DNA of 64,000 nt, taken from positions 1 to 64,000 of the forward strand of contig NZ_LAYQ01000006.1 in the NCBI RefSeq assembly GCF_000988205.1, given 5' to 3'. The DNA is from Corynebacterium minutissimum. GTDB lineage: Bacteria > Actinomycetota > Actinomycetes > Mycobacteriales > Mycobacteriaceae. Positions 24,740 to 33,844 of this stretch are shown here, piece after piece (position 1 is the stretch's first letter; each line of letters begins with the position of its first letter). The position numbers and the translations under genes were made by a program. The notes under the pieces were generated by a model. The model had not been told where the DNA came from. It saw only the letters and a list, made by a program, of their open reading frames with translations, and did no database searches.

Positions 24740-25420
24740 ATGCCGAAACATCGGGGGATAGGGGAGGCCACCGCCGCGCTCGTGGAGCTGTTCCTACCGC
24801 GCCCGTGCGCCGGGTGCGGGGGCGAGACCTCTGCGGGTGGGGTGCTGTGCGCAGCCTGCCAGCACCACCTGCGCCAGATTCCGCGCCGCGTGGAACGTCC
24901 CCAGCCATTAGGTTTTCCGGCGTGGGCGCTCGGACCGTATTCCGATACCCGCCGCGGGGTCATCATCGCGATGAAGGAACGCGGACACCAGGCGGTGCGC
25001 GCGCATTTGGGCGCGGTGCTTGCCGCTGGCATCGACTACCTGCGTGCTCGCGGCGACATTCCGGAGACCGCGCTGTTGGTTCCCGCCCCGACACGAGCAT
25101 CGTCGGCCCGCAAGCGTGGTGGTGATCCGGTGGCCGCGCTGTGCCGGGCGGCGTCTGCTCGGCTTCCTGGTTGGGACGTGGTTAATGCCTTGATGACGGT
25201 CGAAGGCAGTGCGGATCAGTCGCAGCTCAACGCCGCGGAGCGCACAGACAATATGCGCAGTGCCGTGCGCTTGCTGCCGTCCGCCCGGATGTTGGCGGGG
25301 CGCAGCGTGCTGCTTGTCGACGACGTCATCACGACCGGCGCGACACTCCGCGCCAGCGCCGCTCGCGTGTGGGCCGTCGGGGGTGACGTGGCGGGGGCGA
25401 TTGCCCTGGCAGACGCGTAG
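24740..25420 (+). CDS. comF: ComF-family phosphoribosyltransferase-like protein
   Basis: The 226-residue protein has the two ComF parts. An N-terminal zinc finger has four cysteines (PRPCAGCGGE and VLCAAC). The C-terminal phosphoribosyltransferase fold has the PRPP loop VLLVDDVITTGATLRASA near residue 190 and the PAPTRASSARKRGGDPV segment. In competent bacteria ComF helps import single-stranded DNA; in actinobacteria its role is unproven and no other competence gene is near. It matches Rv3242c in position between lpqB and hpf. The longer open frame to the left is not coding here, as it overlaps lpqB. Confidence 0.88.
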   Translation: MPKHRGIGEATAALVELFLPRPCAGCGGETSAGGVLCAACQHHLRQIPRRVERPQPLGFPAWALGPYSDTRRGVIIAMKERGHQAVRAHLGAVLAAGIDYLRARGDIPETALLVPAPTRASSARKRGGDPVAALCRAASARLPGWDVVNALMTVEGSADQSQLNAAERTDNMRSAVRLLPSARMLAGRSVLLVDDVITTGATLRASAARVWAVGGDVAGAIALADA

Positions 25421-25592
25421 GGTGGAGCGACATCAAGCCTCTGTAGAGGGGGCCAGTGAACCCGTTGGTTATGACCAGTGGTAGCATGAGGGGTGTCACA
25501 GGGAAGCGGACACTAAGCCTCGAATCACAGGCTTGAATAAGGTCCGCAGAATGTGCAGTCATTCAGTCCCCACGAGTAAAGGGAGGCATTAC

Positions 25593-26231
25593 ATGTCCCA
25601 GCAGACCAACGCTCAGGTCACCATCACCGGTCGTAACGTGGAGGTTCCGGAGCACTTCCAGGAACGTGTCACTGAAAAGCTAGCCAAGATCGAGCGCCTT
25701 GATCCGACCCTGACCTTCTTCCACGTGGAGCTGCAGCACGAGCCGAACCCGCGCCGCGAGTCTGAGGCAGAGCGTCTGCAGATTACCGCTACCGGTAAGG
25801 GGCACATCGCCCGCGCTGAGGCTAAGGAAGATTCGTTCTACGCGGCACTCGAGACCGCTCTGGGCAAGATGGAGCGCTCCCTGCGCAAGGTAAAGGTGCG
25901 CCGCGAGAACGTGAAGTCCGGCCACCGCGCTCAGAAGGGTACCGGTCAGATTGCTGCCGAGCTGGTCGCCGAGGCTGAAGCGGCTAAGCCCGGTAAGGAA
26001 GAACGCTACATCGACCCGTACGCAGAGACGGTCGAGGACGTTCGCCCGGGCCAGGTTGTGCGCTTCAAGGAGCACCCGGCCACCCCGATGTCCGTGGATG
26101 ATGCACTCAGCGAGATGGAGCTGGTCGGCCACGACTTCTACCTCTTCATCAACGAAGAGAACAACAAGCCGTCTGTGGTCTACCGCCGCCACGCCTTTGA
26201 CTACGGCCTTATCTCCCTGACGGACGCTTAA
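25593..26231 (+). CDS. hpf: Ribosome hibernation promoting factor, long form
   Basis: Long HPF joins two 70S ribosomes into inactive 100S dimers. The N-terminal S30AE domain (about residues 5-105) has QVTITGRNVEVPEHFQERVT and the beta-strand basic face HVELQHEPNPRRES. After a linker, the C-terminal dimerisation domain ends with the typical YRRHAFDYGLISL pattern preceded by FINEENNKPSVV. The ATG at 25593 has the strong site AAAGGGAGG. A long-stem terminator follows. Confidence 0.94.
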   Translation: MSQQTNAQVTITGRNVEVPEHFQERVTEKLAKIERLDPTLTFFHVELQHEPNPRRESEAERLQITATGKGHIARAEAKEDSFYAALETALGKMERSLRKVKVRRENVKSGHRAQKGTGQIAAELVAEAEAAKPGKEERYIDPYAETVEDVRPGQVVRFKEHPATPMSVDDALSEMELVGHDFYLFINEENNKPSVVYRRHAFDYGLISLTDA

Positions 26232-26288
26232 GGGCTAAGCGTCCTAAGGACTAAGTCTTAAGCCCTTCGGGAAAATTATCCCGGCTAC

Positions 26289-26334
26289 AACACGTTTCCC
26301 CGCGCTGAACATGCAGCGCGGGGAAACGTGTTTT
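26289..26334. terminator. Strong terminator after hpf
   Basis: A perfect 19-bp stem (26289-26307 with 26314-26332) has a six-base loop and ends in TTTTCCG. It serves hpf and probably also the converging gene at 26353. Confidence 0.85.
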
Positions 26335-26352
26335 CCGTTTATCGCGACGGAT

Positions 26353-26658
26353 CTATACCCCGAATTGGCTGGACAGGTGTACTTCGGCCTCAGCTAGCTT
26401 TTGCAGTGGCAGCATGAGCAAGGCCACCGGGGTGACCAGAATCAGATCCAGTCCGAAGTTTTCGGTGGGATGCGACCCCGGGCGGTGGGAAGTGGCGACG
26501 GCATCCATGGTTCCGGTCATGATCGCGTTATAGGTCCACATGGCGCTACCACCGCGCGGCGCTTCGGAATCATCAGCCACGGCGGCGGGGGTGGTTATGG
26601 TGCTCAAAGCTAGGGCTGCGGAGGTAGCGGTAGCTACGGCAATCTTGGAGAACTGCAT
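26353..26658 (-). CDS. Small exported protein of unknown function (A)
   Basis: Not recognised. The 101-residue product starts at ATG 26658, seven bases after AAAGGA. A typical signal peptide (residues 1-28) ends near TPAAVADD, so about 73 residues are released or held at the surface. The mature part has one hydrophobic stretch near the end (LDLILVTPVALLMLPL) followed by a short polar tail; it contains no Cys. It is divergent from secA. Three further small exported proteins with a similar plan are encoded at 29701, 31772 and 32167. Confidence 0.65.
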   Translation of the reverse strand: MQFSKIAVATATSAALALSTITTPAAVADDSEAPRGGSAMWTYNAIMTGTMDAVATSHRPGSHPTENFGLDLILVTPVALLMLPLQKLAEAEVHLSSQFGV

Positions 26659-26973
26659 AGTCATTCCTTTTCTGTCTCGCTCTGCGTCCGGGTGAGTTAG
26701 GGAACTTCGGGTTGGGGAAGTGGGCGCCCTTGTCGCGCCCTTACATAAACCTTCGTTGTGAGGCGCGTAACTGTTAGCAGTTGGCTGCGGCGCACAGCTC
26801 TTTGGACGACTAGCTCTTTGGTTCTGAGAAAACACAGGATGGGCGCACGAGTGGGCGCGGGTTAAGTATCGGATTTTGCGTTTTGGGTTGGGTGGCGAAT
26901 CGATACGGAAAAGCTAGTGAGTACAATGGCGACGAGTTAACTTTATTGTCGCGACCAGAAGGACTATCTAGAC
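26659..26973. promoter_or_regulatory. Divergent promoter region upstream of secA
   Basis: The 315 bases separate the exported protein from secA. No gene is supported. A GAAGGAC ribosome site lies before the secA GTG, and the region near 26880-26940 is T/G-rich. I see no palindrome of note. Confidence 0.4.
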
Positions 26974-29538
26974 GTGTTTGGACTTTCCAAGCTGCTCCGT
27001 GCCGGTGAGGGACGCACCGTCAAGCGCCTGGCTAAAATTGCTGATGATGTTATTGCCCTAGAAGATAAATTCGCGGCGCTGTCGGACGACGAGCTTAAGG
27101 CTAAGACAGACGAGTTTAAGAAGCGTCTGGCGGCTGGCGAAAAGATGAATGACATGCTTCTCGAAGCATTCGCCACCGTGCGTGAAGCCGCCTGGCGCGT
27201 CCTCGACCAGAAGCACTACAAGGTGCAGATCATGGGCGGTGCCGCCCTGCACTTTGGCAACGTTGCCGAGATGCGCACTGGTGAGGGTAAAACCCTGACC
27301 TCACTGCTGCCGGCCTACCTCAACGCCCTCGAAGGCAAGGGCGTCCACATCGTGACCGTCAACGACTACCTGGCTAAGCGTGACGCCGAGATGATGGGCC
27401 GTGTGCACCGCTGGCTGGGACTGTCCGTCGGCGTCATCCTCTCCGAGATGCGCCCTGCAGAGCGCAAGGAAGCCTATGCCTGCGACGTCACGTATGGCAC
27501 GAACAACGAGCTGGGCTTTGACTACCTGCGCGACAACATGGTCCGCTCACTCGATGAAACCGTCCAGCGCGGCCACAACTACTGCATTGTGGATGAGGTT
27601 GACTCCATTCTGATCGATGAGGCGCGTACCCCGCTCATCATTTCCGGCCCGGTCGATGGGTCCTCTCAGTTCTACGGAGTCTTTTCCAAGCTGGCCCCGA
27701 AGATGCGCGAGGGCATCCACTACGAGGTGGACCACAAGAAGCGCACCATTGGTGTGCTTGAGGAAGGCGTGGAATTCGTCGAAGACCAGCTGGGCATTGA
27801 AAACCTCTACGCACCTGAGCACTCCCAGCTGGTGTCCTACCTCAATAACGCTCTGAAGGCGAAGGAACTCTTCACCCGCGATAAGGACTACATCGTCCGC
27901 AATGGCGAGGTCCTCATCGTGGATGGATTCACCGGCCGCGTGCTGGCTGGTCGCCGTTACAACGAAGGTATGCACCAGGCTATTGAGGCGAAGGAAGAGG
28001 TGGAGATCAAGAACGAGAACCAGACGCTGGCGACCGTTACCCTCCAGAACTACTTCCGCCTTTACGACAAGATTTCCGGCATGACCGGTACCGCAGAAAC
28101 TGAGGCGGCCGAGCTGCACTCCATTTACGGTCTCGACGTGGTGCCGATTCCGACCAACAAGCCGAACCAGCGTACCGACCACTCCGACCGCATCTACAAG
28201 ACCCAGGAAGCGAAGTTCGCTGCGGTGGTCGATGACATCGAGGAGCACGTGGCTGCCGGTCAGCCGGTGCTCGTTGGTACCACCTCCGTGGAACGCTCCG
28301 AGTACCTCTCCCAGCTGCTGAGCAAGCGCGGCGTCAAGCACTCGGTGCTCAACGCCAAGCACCACGAGGAAGAGGGCCAGATCGTCGCCCGTGCTGGCCG
28401 CCCTGGCACCGTCACCGTGGCCACCAACATGGCCGGCCGTGGTACCGATATCGTGCTCGGTGGCAACCCCGAGGTCATCCTGGATGAGAAGCTGCGGGAC
28501 CGCGGCCTCGATCCCTTCGAGGACGAGGAGAAGTACCAGGAAGCCTGGGACGCTGAGATCGAGCAGGAGAGGGAACGCTCCAAGAAGATGGGCGATGAGG
28601 TCCGTGAGGCCGGCGGCCTGTACGTGCTGGGCACCGAGCGCCACGAGTCGCGCCGTATTGATAACCAGCTGCGTGGCCGTTCCGGACGTCAGGGTGACCC
28701 GGGAGAGACCCGCTTCTACCTGTCCATGCGCGATGAGCTCATGGTGCGCTTCGTGGGCCAGTCCATGGAGAACATGATGAACCGCCTCAACGTGCCGGAT
28801 GACGTGCCGATTGAGGCCAAGATGGTGTCGAACTCTATCAAGGGTGCGCAGGCACAGGTGGAGAACCAGAACTTCGAGATGCGTAAGAACGTGCTCAAGT
28901 ACGACGAGGTTCTTAACGAGCAGCGCAAGGTGGTGTACGCCACCCGCCACGACATCCTTGAGGCCAACGACATCAAGGACAACATCCGGACGATGATCAA
29001 TGACACCGTGTCCGCCTACGTGGCAGGGGCTACTGCTACCGGTTACGTGGAGGACTGGAATCTCGATGAGCTGTGGAATGCGCTGGAGTCCCTGTACGGG
29101 CCGACCATGACGCATGAGGAGCTCGTTGACGGCACCGAATACGGCGCCGCCGGCGAACTATCTGCGGAGCAGCTGCGGGATGCCCTCCTGGCTGATGCCA
29201 ACTCCGAGTACGACAAGCTCGAAGATGCTGTGACTGCCATCGGCGGTGAGAACCAGATGCGCAATACCGAGCGCATGATCATTCTGCCGATCATCGACCA
29301 GAAGTGGCGCGAGCACCTTTATGAAATGGATTACCTCAAGGAAGGGATTGGCCTGCGTGCTATGGCGCAGCGCGATCCCCTGGTGGAATACCAGAAGGAG
29401 GGCGGCGACATGTTTAACGCCATGAATGACGCAGTGAAGGAAGAAACCGTCCGCCAGCTGTTCATGTTGCGCAAGCAGTTCAAGGCCCAAGAAGAGGCGA
29501 GCGCAGCGGGTGAAGCAAACGCGGAAGCGGAAGCTTAA
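26974..29538 (+). CDS. secA: Preprotein translocase ATPase SecA1
   Basis: SecA drives exported proteins through SecYEG with ATP. The 854-residue sequence has Walker [18 protein letters not shown] (near residue 105), Walker [21 protein letters not shown], the preprotein crosslinking domain, the second nucleotide-binding domain ([34 protein letters not shown]), and the helical scaffold and wing domains ([19 protein letters not shown]). The tail is Ala/Glu-rich and lacks the C-terminal zinc motif of proteobacterial SecA. The start is GTG. A terminator follows at 29599. Confidence 0.97.
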   Translation: MFGLSKLLRAGEGRTVKRLAKIADDVIALEDKFAALSDDELKAKTDEFKKRLAAGEKMNDMLLEAFATVREAAWRVLDQKHYKVQIMGGAALHFGNVAEMRTGEGKTLTSLLPAYLNALEGKGVHIVTVNDYLAKRDAEMMGRVHRWLGLSVGVILSEMRPAERKEAYACDVTYGTNNELGFDYLRDNMVRSLDETVQRGHNYCIVDEVDSILIDEARTPLIISGPVDGSSQFYGVFSKLAPKMREGIHYEVDHKKRTIGVLEEGVEFVEDQLGIENLYAPEHSQLVSYLNNALKAKELFTRDKDYIVRNGEVLIVDGFTGRVLAGRRYNEGMHQAIEAKEEVEIKNENQTLATVTLQNYFRLYDKISGMTGTAETEAAELHSIYGLDVVPIPTNKPNQRTDHSDRIYKTQEAKFAAVVDDIEEHVAAGQPVLVGTTSVERSEYLSQLLSKRGVKHSVLNAKHHEEEGQIVARAGRPGTVTVATNMAGRGTDIVLGGNPEVILDEKLRDRGLDPFEDEEKYQEAWDAEIEQERERSKKMGDEVREAGGLYVLGTERHESRRIDNQLRGRSGRQGDPGETRFYLSMRDELMVRFVGQSMENMMNRLNVPDDVPIEAKMVSNSIKGAQAQVENQNFEMRKNVLKYDEVLNEQRKVVYATRHDILEANDIKDNIRTMINDTVSAYVAGATATGYVEDWNLDELWNALESLYGPTMTHEELVDGTEYGAAGELSAEQLRDALLADANSEYDKLEDAVTAIGGENQMRNTERMIILPIIDQKWREHLYEMDYLKEGIGLRAMAQRDPLVEYQKEGGDMFNAMNDAVKEETVRQLFMLRKQFKAQEEASAAGEANAEAEA

Positions 29539-29598
29539 ATCTGCCGTGGTCTGAAACTTCGCTGATGCGCGAACGCTAGAAAGCGCGGAAAGTGATGA

Positions 29599-29635
29599 GG
29601 CGCCGTGTGGGAAGAACTCCCCACGGCGCCTTTTT
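29599..29635 (+). terminator. Terminator after secA
   Basis: The stem GGCGCCGTG (29599-29607) pairs with CACGGCGCC (29622-29630), with inner pairing of GGG and CCC, then TTTTT. Confidence 0.88.
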
Positions 29636-29700
29636 ATTGGAAGCAGTTAGGTATATACTGTCAAATTATTAATTGTTCTGCTTCGGAAGGTTGAGTTAGT

Positions 29701-30060
29701 ATGCGCCGCTTGTCTCTGCGAGTAGGTCTCTCCGTGTTCGCATCTGCCACCCTGTTGGGCGGCGGCGCAGCTGCGTCAGCTATCGAGCTTGCTCCCGAGG
29801 AGCAGTGCCAGCTCTCTTCCGTCTTGAGCTCGCAGGACGATGAGTCCTCCAAGGACGCCGTGCTCAGCTCCCAGGACACCGTGGCCAATCAGTGCGGCGC
29901 TGCGTCTGCTCCGGAAACCTCCGAGGAAGCTGCAAAGAACCTGCCTGTGGTCGGAGCCACCATGTTTGGCGGTATCAGCTTGGCCCTGGTGAGTGCGTCC
30001 GCGGCGTTCGCCGGCATCGATTGGACGCCCATCTTGATCAAGCTCGGTTCGCTTTTTTAA
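29701..30060 (+). CDS. Small exported protein of unknown function (B)
   Basis: Not recognised. The 119-residue product has a signal peptide (residues 1-27, ending GGGAAASA). The mature chain contains a short internal repeat (VLSSQDDESSKDAVLSSQD), two Cys (near residues 37 and 65) that could form a disulfide, and a hydrophobic C-terminal segment (VVGATMFGGISLALVSASAAFAG) before a short tail. That tail could anchor it in a membrane. A GGAAGG ribosome site precedes the ATG, and TATACT at 29654-29659 is a likely -10. It has its own terminator at 30076. Confidence 0.7.
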   Translation: MRRLSLRVGLSVFASATLLGGGAAASAIELAPEEQCQLSSVLSSQDDESSKDAVLSSQDTVANQCGAASAPETSEEAAKNLPVVGATMFGGISLALVSASAAFAGIDWTPILIKLGSLF

Positions 30061-30075
30061 TCTCCCGCAGTTTCC

Positions 30076-30101
30076 AGCCAAGGTTATCCCTTGGCTTTTT
30101 G
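30076..30101 (+). terminator. Terminator after exported protein B
   Basis: AGCCAAGG (30076-30083) pairs with CCTTGGCT (30089-30096) across five bases, followed by TTTTG. Confidence 0.85.
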
Positions 30102-30102
30102 T

Positions 30103-30540
30103 TTAGCCTCCCGTAGCTTGCCGGTCGCTTCCAGCGATACTGGGGCTGGGGCCGACTGAGAGTAACCGGAAGGAACGTATGTGCCGCCCGGCTGCGGAGC
30201 CGGTGAAAGCACGCTGGTGCGAACCTATCAGCACTGAACCGAAGAACTCGCCGTTTGCGCGCGCATGCAAGCTGGTGAGTGCCATGCCCCCGCGGAGCTC
30301 TGCCGCTGCATGGGCCTTCCGCCACGCGCGTACATGGGTGATGATTTCTGGCGCAAAGCGCGGGTTGTTGAGATGGCTCATTGGCCGCAAAGCGGCGGCA
30401 ACTTCTAAAACAATGACGACGAGCCCGTGGATCTCGTCACGCGTGGCGAGGTCACCAGCGGTAGGCTCGCGCTCATAGCGGATACGCTGTGGAGCAACAT
30501 AGAGCTGCAGATGGCTCATGCCGGGGATGGGGGTATACAT
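30103..30540 (-). CDS. Rv3235-family protein
   Basis: The protein (145 residues from ATG 30540; the frame is open to 30654) fits the Rv3235 family of actinobacteria, small proteins with a helix (ATRDEIHGLVVIVLEVAAALRP) followed by a beta-rich part (GMALTSLHARANGEFFGSVLIGSHQRAFTGSA, seen here in pieces). It is also in the expected place, close to secA and on the opposite strand. The function is unknown and no catalytic motif is visible. The start is uncertain because no good ribosome site is present. Confidence 0.6.
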   Translation of the reverse strand: MYTPIPGMSHLQLYVAPQRIRYEREPTAGDLATRDEIHGLVVIVLEVAAALRPMSHLNNPRFAPEIITHVRAWRKAHAAAELRGGMALTSLHARANGEFFGSVLIGSHQRAFTGSAAGRHIRSFRLLSVGPSPSIAGSDRQATGG

Positions 30541-30757
30541 GCGGAATCCGGTCCTTATCCGCGATGAGCAGCGCGGAGAAAGGCGCTCAGGCAGGCGAAG
30601 GCGAGCGGAGGGAAGGAAGCTGGACGCACGTTCATTGTGCCATGCTGGAGCCATCCGCGGCTAGAAGGCGCTGCGCCTTGGCCTTTGGGAGCAGGCGAGC
30701 GGTATGTTCGCTATACTTTCGGACGATAAACACAGCTCAATGCGAAGGGTAGATAAT

Positions 30758-31168
30758 ATGCGTGGACTCATCGTCGATTTTGTAGGCGTGCTTGACGGCA
30801 CCGAAGAAGACGTCAAGCGCTGGCGGGAGCTGTTCGCCGCCGCGAAATCTAACGGAGTCGCCACCGCTATTCTCTCTAACGATCCGGGCGGCCCAGGCGC
30901 GGAGCATATTCGCGAGTGGGAATACCGGGGCATCGTTGATGCCGTCGTGCTTTCCGGTGAGGTCGGTGCGGAAAAGCCGGATCGTGCTGCCTTCCAGGCT
31001 GCAGCGGACGCTATCGACCTGCCGATTAATGACTGCGTCATGGTAGATGATTCCATCGTCAACGTCCGCGCCGCGGTGGAAAATGGCATGGTGGGCATGC
31101 TCTACACGGTCTTTGACCGCACCAGCGTGGAAGTCCAGGCAGCCTTCGACATTGAAGGTGAGTTCTAA
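30758..31168 (+). CDS. HAD-like protein lacking the second catalytic Asp
   Basis: The 136-residue protein has a compact HAD fold without a cap. Motif I reads LIVDFVGVLDG: the nucleophile Asp is present but the usual second Asp two residues later is Val. Motif II is AILSNDPGG, motif III the Lys of GAEKPDRAAF and motif IV CVMVDDSIVNVRAAVENGM. Loss of the acid/base Asp argues against ordinary phosphatase activity. The ATG at 30758 has a GAAGGG site. The next gene starts one base after its stop, so the two are coupled. Confidence 0.8.
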   Translation: MRGLIVDFVGVLDGTEEDVKRWRELFAAAKSNGVATAILSNDPGGPGAEHIREWEYRGIVDAVVLSGEVGAEKPDRAAFQAAADAIDLPINDCVMVDDSIVNVRAAVENGMVGMLYTVFDRTSVEVQAAFDIEGEF

Positions 31169-31687
31169 GTGTCGAAGGATGTGCGCGTCTTCCTGCCAGC
31201 TACTTTTGCCATGCTGACAGAGCTGGAAGAAACCGGCCAGCTTGCTGCCCGCAGTGGTTGGGGATTTACAGTAACCCCGGCGCTGCGCGAGTTCTACACT
31301 GAGGGCGACGAAGAAGAGATCGAATACTCTGCCTTCCTCGAAGCTTCCATGGCCTCCCTGCGGCTCTTGGCCATCGGCGACGAGGAGAAGTTCCCGCACC
31401 GCCGAGTGGTGATCTCCGTCGATGTTGATGATTCAGTAGTGACCCCGAAGCCGGACATGGGTGAACCAGTCGTGGCGCTCAACCCGGCCACCATCACGAA
31501 GGACAACCTGCAAGCCATCCACGTGGACATCGAGGAATCCGAGGCTGCCACCGCCAAGGCTATCGCCGCCATCGACAATGCTGACCTCGGCGACGAAGAC
31601 GCCGAGCTTGCCGTCGGTGATGCCCTGGATAACTTCATGGCCTTCTATGATCCCACTGAGCTGCCCATCCTCGTAGAACTGCTCTAG
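31169..31687 (+). CDS. DUF6912 family protein (Rv3231c homologue)
   Basis: The 172-residue protein opens RVFLPATFAMLTELEETGQL and continues TVTPALREFYTEGDEEEIEYSAFLEA, the conserved N-terminal pattern of the DUF6912/Rv3231c family of actinobacteria. Strands with HRRVVISVDVDDSVV follow. The C-terminal part is acidic and helical. The function is unknown. It starts directly after the HAD-like gene (GTG start) and probably shares its mRNA. Confidence 0.8.
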   Translation: MSKDVRVFLPATFAMLTELEETGQLAARSGWGFTVTPALREFYTEGDEEEIEYSAFLEASMASLRLLAIGDEEKFPHRRVVISVDVDDSVVTPKPDMGEPVVALNPATITKDNLQAIHVDIEESEAATAKAIAAIDNADLGDEDAELAVGDALDNFMAFYDPTELPILVELL

Positions 31688-31771
31688 GATCACCAGCGTT
31701 AACAGCCCTAACGCGAGTGGTGGTGCTACTCTAAGCCCTTATTGCCATTGCTTGAGAAAAGGAGCACCATC

Positions 31772-32113
31772 ATGAAGGCAACTCGCCTTGCTAGCCTTAT
31801 CACCGCTGCAGCCCTGAGCGTCACAACCCTCGTTTCAGCACCAATTGCCGGGGCAGAGGAAGCAGTAGCGCCGGCAGCGCAGACAAATCAGACCGTGCAG
31901 GGGAGCTCTGCTCAGGAAGCGGCTCCCAGCGAACCTGACCCCAACAATCCGGACCCCAACATGGCCGTGATGCCTAAGACTCCGTGGCTGCGCATCGTTG
32001 AGGGCTCCTCGCAAGGACCGATGGGGGTTATCGTCGCCATTCTCTTCGGAATTATCAGCATCGGCTTCGCTGTGTACAAGGAGTTCGGTGATTACCTGCC
32101 CAAGTTGGGCTAA
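31772..32113 (+). CDS. Small exported protein of unknown function (C)
   Basis: Not recognised. The 113-residue product begins with a signal peptide (residues 1-29, ending SAPIAGAEE). A Gln/Ser/Pro/Asn-rich linker (with DPNNPDPN) leads to one C-terminal membrane segment (GPMGVIVAILFGIISIGFAV) and a short basic tail (YKEFGDYLPKLG). There is no sortase signal. The plan, export signal plus flexible linker plus hydrophobic end, is shared with the proteins at 29701 and 32167. An AAAGGAG site precedes the ATG. Confidence 0.7.
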   Translation: MKATRLASLITAAALSVTTLVSAPIAGAEEAVAPAAQTNQTVQGSSAQEAAPSEPDPNNPDPNMAVMPKTPWLRIVEGSSQGPMGVIVAILFGIISIGFAVYKEFGDYLPKLG

Positions 32114-32166
32114 ATGCTGATAGTCTGCTGGAGTAAAACTCAGCTCGATCGAAAGGTCCCCTCAGC

Positions 32167-32772
32167 ATGACTTCCTCTCGTCTTCGCCGCGTAGTTGCTA
32201 CCTCCACCTTGTCCGTCGCACTTGTTGCTGGCGGAATCGCTGCCCCCACTGCGGGTGCGGTGACCACCTCCATCAAGAATGACAAGTGCACCATCACGTT
32301 GAGCGAGGACGAAGCCAGCGACCTCAAGAACGCGGAGTCCAAGGACAACGACGTCGACAGCAGCCTGCTGAAGGATGGCCTTAAGATTTCGCCCAAGGAC
32401 GCGGAGAAGCGTGCTCGCGACGTAGAGAACCAATCGGACGAGCTCTACCGTGCTCTGGCTGGCTATGAGGCAGAGGTCGAGCTCGGTGACGAGGACGCCG
32501 TCAAGCGCGCTAAGAACAACATCAAGGTAGCCGAGACTTTCCGCGACATCGCGCCGGAGTACGTCAAGGCTCTCGATGCGTGTGCCAAGAAGGAAGAGTT
32601 CAACAAGAAGGCACCGAGCGGTGATAACACCTCCTCCAACATCGACAAGGGTGGCGCCATCATCCTCGGAGTATCCGGCGCCCTGACGGTGCTCTTTATG
32701 GCTCTTCGCGCAGCCAGCCCCTTCCTGAAGACCGTCCTGCCGCCGCAGCTGGCGGCCATGCTTCCGGCCTAA
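32167..32772 (+). CDS. Small exported protein of unknown function (D)
   Basis: Not recognised. The 201-residue product has a signal peptide (residues 1-31, ending APTAGA). A charged helical body follows (SEDEASDLKNAESKDNDVDS, DAEKRARDVENQSDELYRAL, DEDAVKRAKNNIKVAETFRD) with two Cys (near residues 42 and 138), then a hydrophobic segment (GGAIILGVSGALTVLFMALR) and an amphipathic end. It could be a surface protein with a coiled-coil-like stalk held by its C-terminus. It lies 53 bases after protein C. A GAAAGG ribosome site precedes the ATG. Confidence 0.72.
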   Translation: MTSSRLRRVVATSTLSVALVAGGIAAPTAGAVTTSIKNDKCTITLSEDEASDLKNAESKDNDVDSSLLKDGLKISPKDAEKRARDVENQSDELYRALAGYEAEVELGDEDAVKRAKNNIKVAETFRDIAPEYVKALDACAKKEEFNKKAPSGDNTSSNIDKGGAIILGVSGALTVLFMALRAASPFLKTVLPPQLAAMLPA

Positions 32773-32802
32773 GCCTTAGGGCTTAAGGCCTAAAGAGCCG
32801 AC

Positions 32803-32827
32803 GCTTAGGCCCCAATGGGGCCTAAGC
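32803..32827. terminator. Bidirectional terminator between exported protein D and rsgA
   Basis: An 11-bp perfect stem (32803-32813 with 32817-32827) has a three-base loop. It overlaps the last codons of rsgA. Related shorter CCTAAG/CTTAGG pieces lie just before it (32769-32790). Confidence 0.65.
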
Positions 32828-33844
32828 CCAATCGACGTTGGTGCGCAGGGAGGCCAAAAGGCCCCGCACTGCATCGCGACGGCGCGCAGAAGCAGTGCCT
32901 TCCTCGATGCTCAAGTCCAACCCGCACTCCGGATCCGCGGGCGGCCCAGCATGCGTGCAGCCGCGCGGGCAGTCCTCGATGGCTTCGGCCAGATCATCGA
33001 AGACCTCGATGACGTTCTCGGCATCAATGTGGGCCAATCCAAAGGAGCGGATGCCGGGCGTATCAATGATCCACCCGCCATTCGGCGTGCTTCCTTCCGC
33101 CGGCAGGCGCAATGCCACCGACTGCGTCGAGGTGTGGCGGCCCTTGCCCACCGCAGAAACCTCACCAGTTTCGCGGTTGGCGTCTGGGACAAGCCGGTTG
33201 ACCAAGGTTGATTTACCCACACCGGAGTGGCCGATGAGCGCCGTGACATGTCCATCAATTGCGGCGCAGACCTGCTCCAGTCCATCGTCGACGCCGGCCT
33301 CCACCACCGTGACATCCAAGTCCGCAAACTCTTGGGCAAACGGAGTGGGGTCGGTGAGGTCGGTCTTTGTCAGGCACAGGACCGGCTGGATATTGCCGGC
33401 GAAGGCCGCGATGAGGGCACGCTCCACGAATCCAGAGCGCGGGGGCGGATCCGCCACGGCACTGACGATGAGCAGGCGGTCCGCATTCGCCACCACGATG
33501 CGCTCATAAGGGTCAGTGTCATCCGCGGTGCGCCGGAGGACGGAACGGCGTTCCTCCAGCTTGACGATGCGTGCCAAGGTGTCCTTGCGCCCGGAGGTAT
33601 CGCCCACGACGCCGACGCGGTCGCCGACCTCGACGGGCGTGCGGCCCATCTCGCGGGCGCGCATGGCCGTGACGACCGGGCCATCGTTATCTAGAGCGAC
33701 TCCCCAACGGCCGCGATCCTTGGTGATGACCATGCCGAACTTGGCATCCTTGTGCTTTGGGCGGTCCTTCGTGCGCGGGCGCGAGCCTTTGCCGGGCCGG
33801 ATGCGGACATCGGATTCGTCATAGCTGCTCGCGCGCCTAGCCAC
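32822..33844 (-). CDS. rsgA: Ribosome small-subunit GTPase RsgA
   Basis: RsgA helps mature the 30S subunit. The 340-residue protein has the circularly permuted GTPase order typical of the family: G4 (LTKTDL) comes before G1 ([14 protein letters not shown]) and G3 ([10 protein letters not shown]). An OB-fold precedes the GTPase ([18 protein letters not shown]), and a zinc knuckle follows ([18 protein letters not shown], a Cys-x-n-Cys-x-His-x5-Cys-type pattern). The start overlaps the aroA end by eight bases, so aroA-rsgA form one operon, as in M. tuberculosis (Rv3227-Rv3228). Confidence 0.94.
   Translation of the reverse strand: MARRASSYDESDVRIRPGKGSRPRTKDRPKHKDAKFGMVITKDRGRWGVALDNDGPVVTAMRAREMGRTPVEVGDRVGVVGDTSGRKDTLARIVKLEERRSVLRRTADDTDPYERIVVANADRLLIVSAVADPPPRSGFVERALIAAFAGNIQPVLCLTKTDLTDPTPFAQEFADLDVTVVEAGVDDGLEQVCAAIDGHVTALIGHSGVGKSTLVNRLVPDANRETGEVSAVGKGRHTSTQSVALRLPAEGSTPNGGWIIDTPGIRSFGLAHIDAENVIEVFDDLAEAIEDCPRGCTHAGPPADPECGLDLSIEEGTASARRRDAVRGLLASLRTNVDWA

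Noticed and set aside
27547-29115. Minus-strand open frame of 522 codons
   Set aside because: Antisense to secA; low-complexity His/Val/Leu translation and no ribosome site.
31742-31771. Upstream ATG for exported protein C
   Set aside because: Ribosome site and signal-peptide length favour ATG 31772.
32030-32113. LPxTG-like sorting signal in the small exported proteins
   Set aside because: No LPxTG or variant precedes any of the hydrophobic C-terminal segments.
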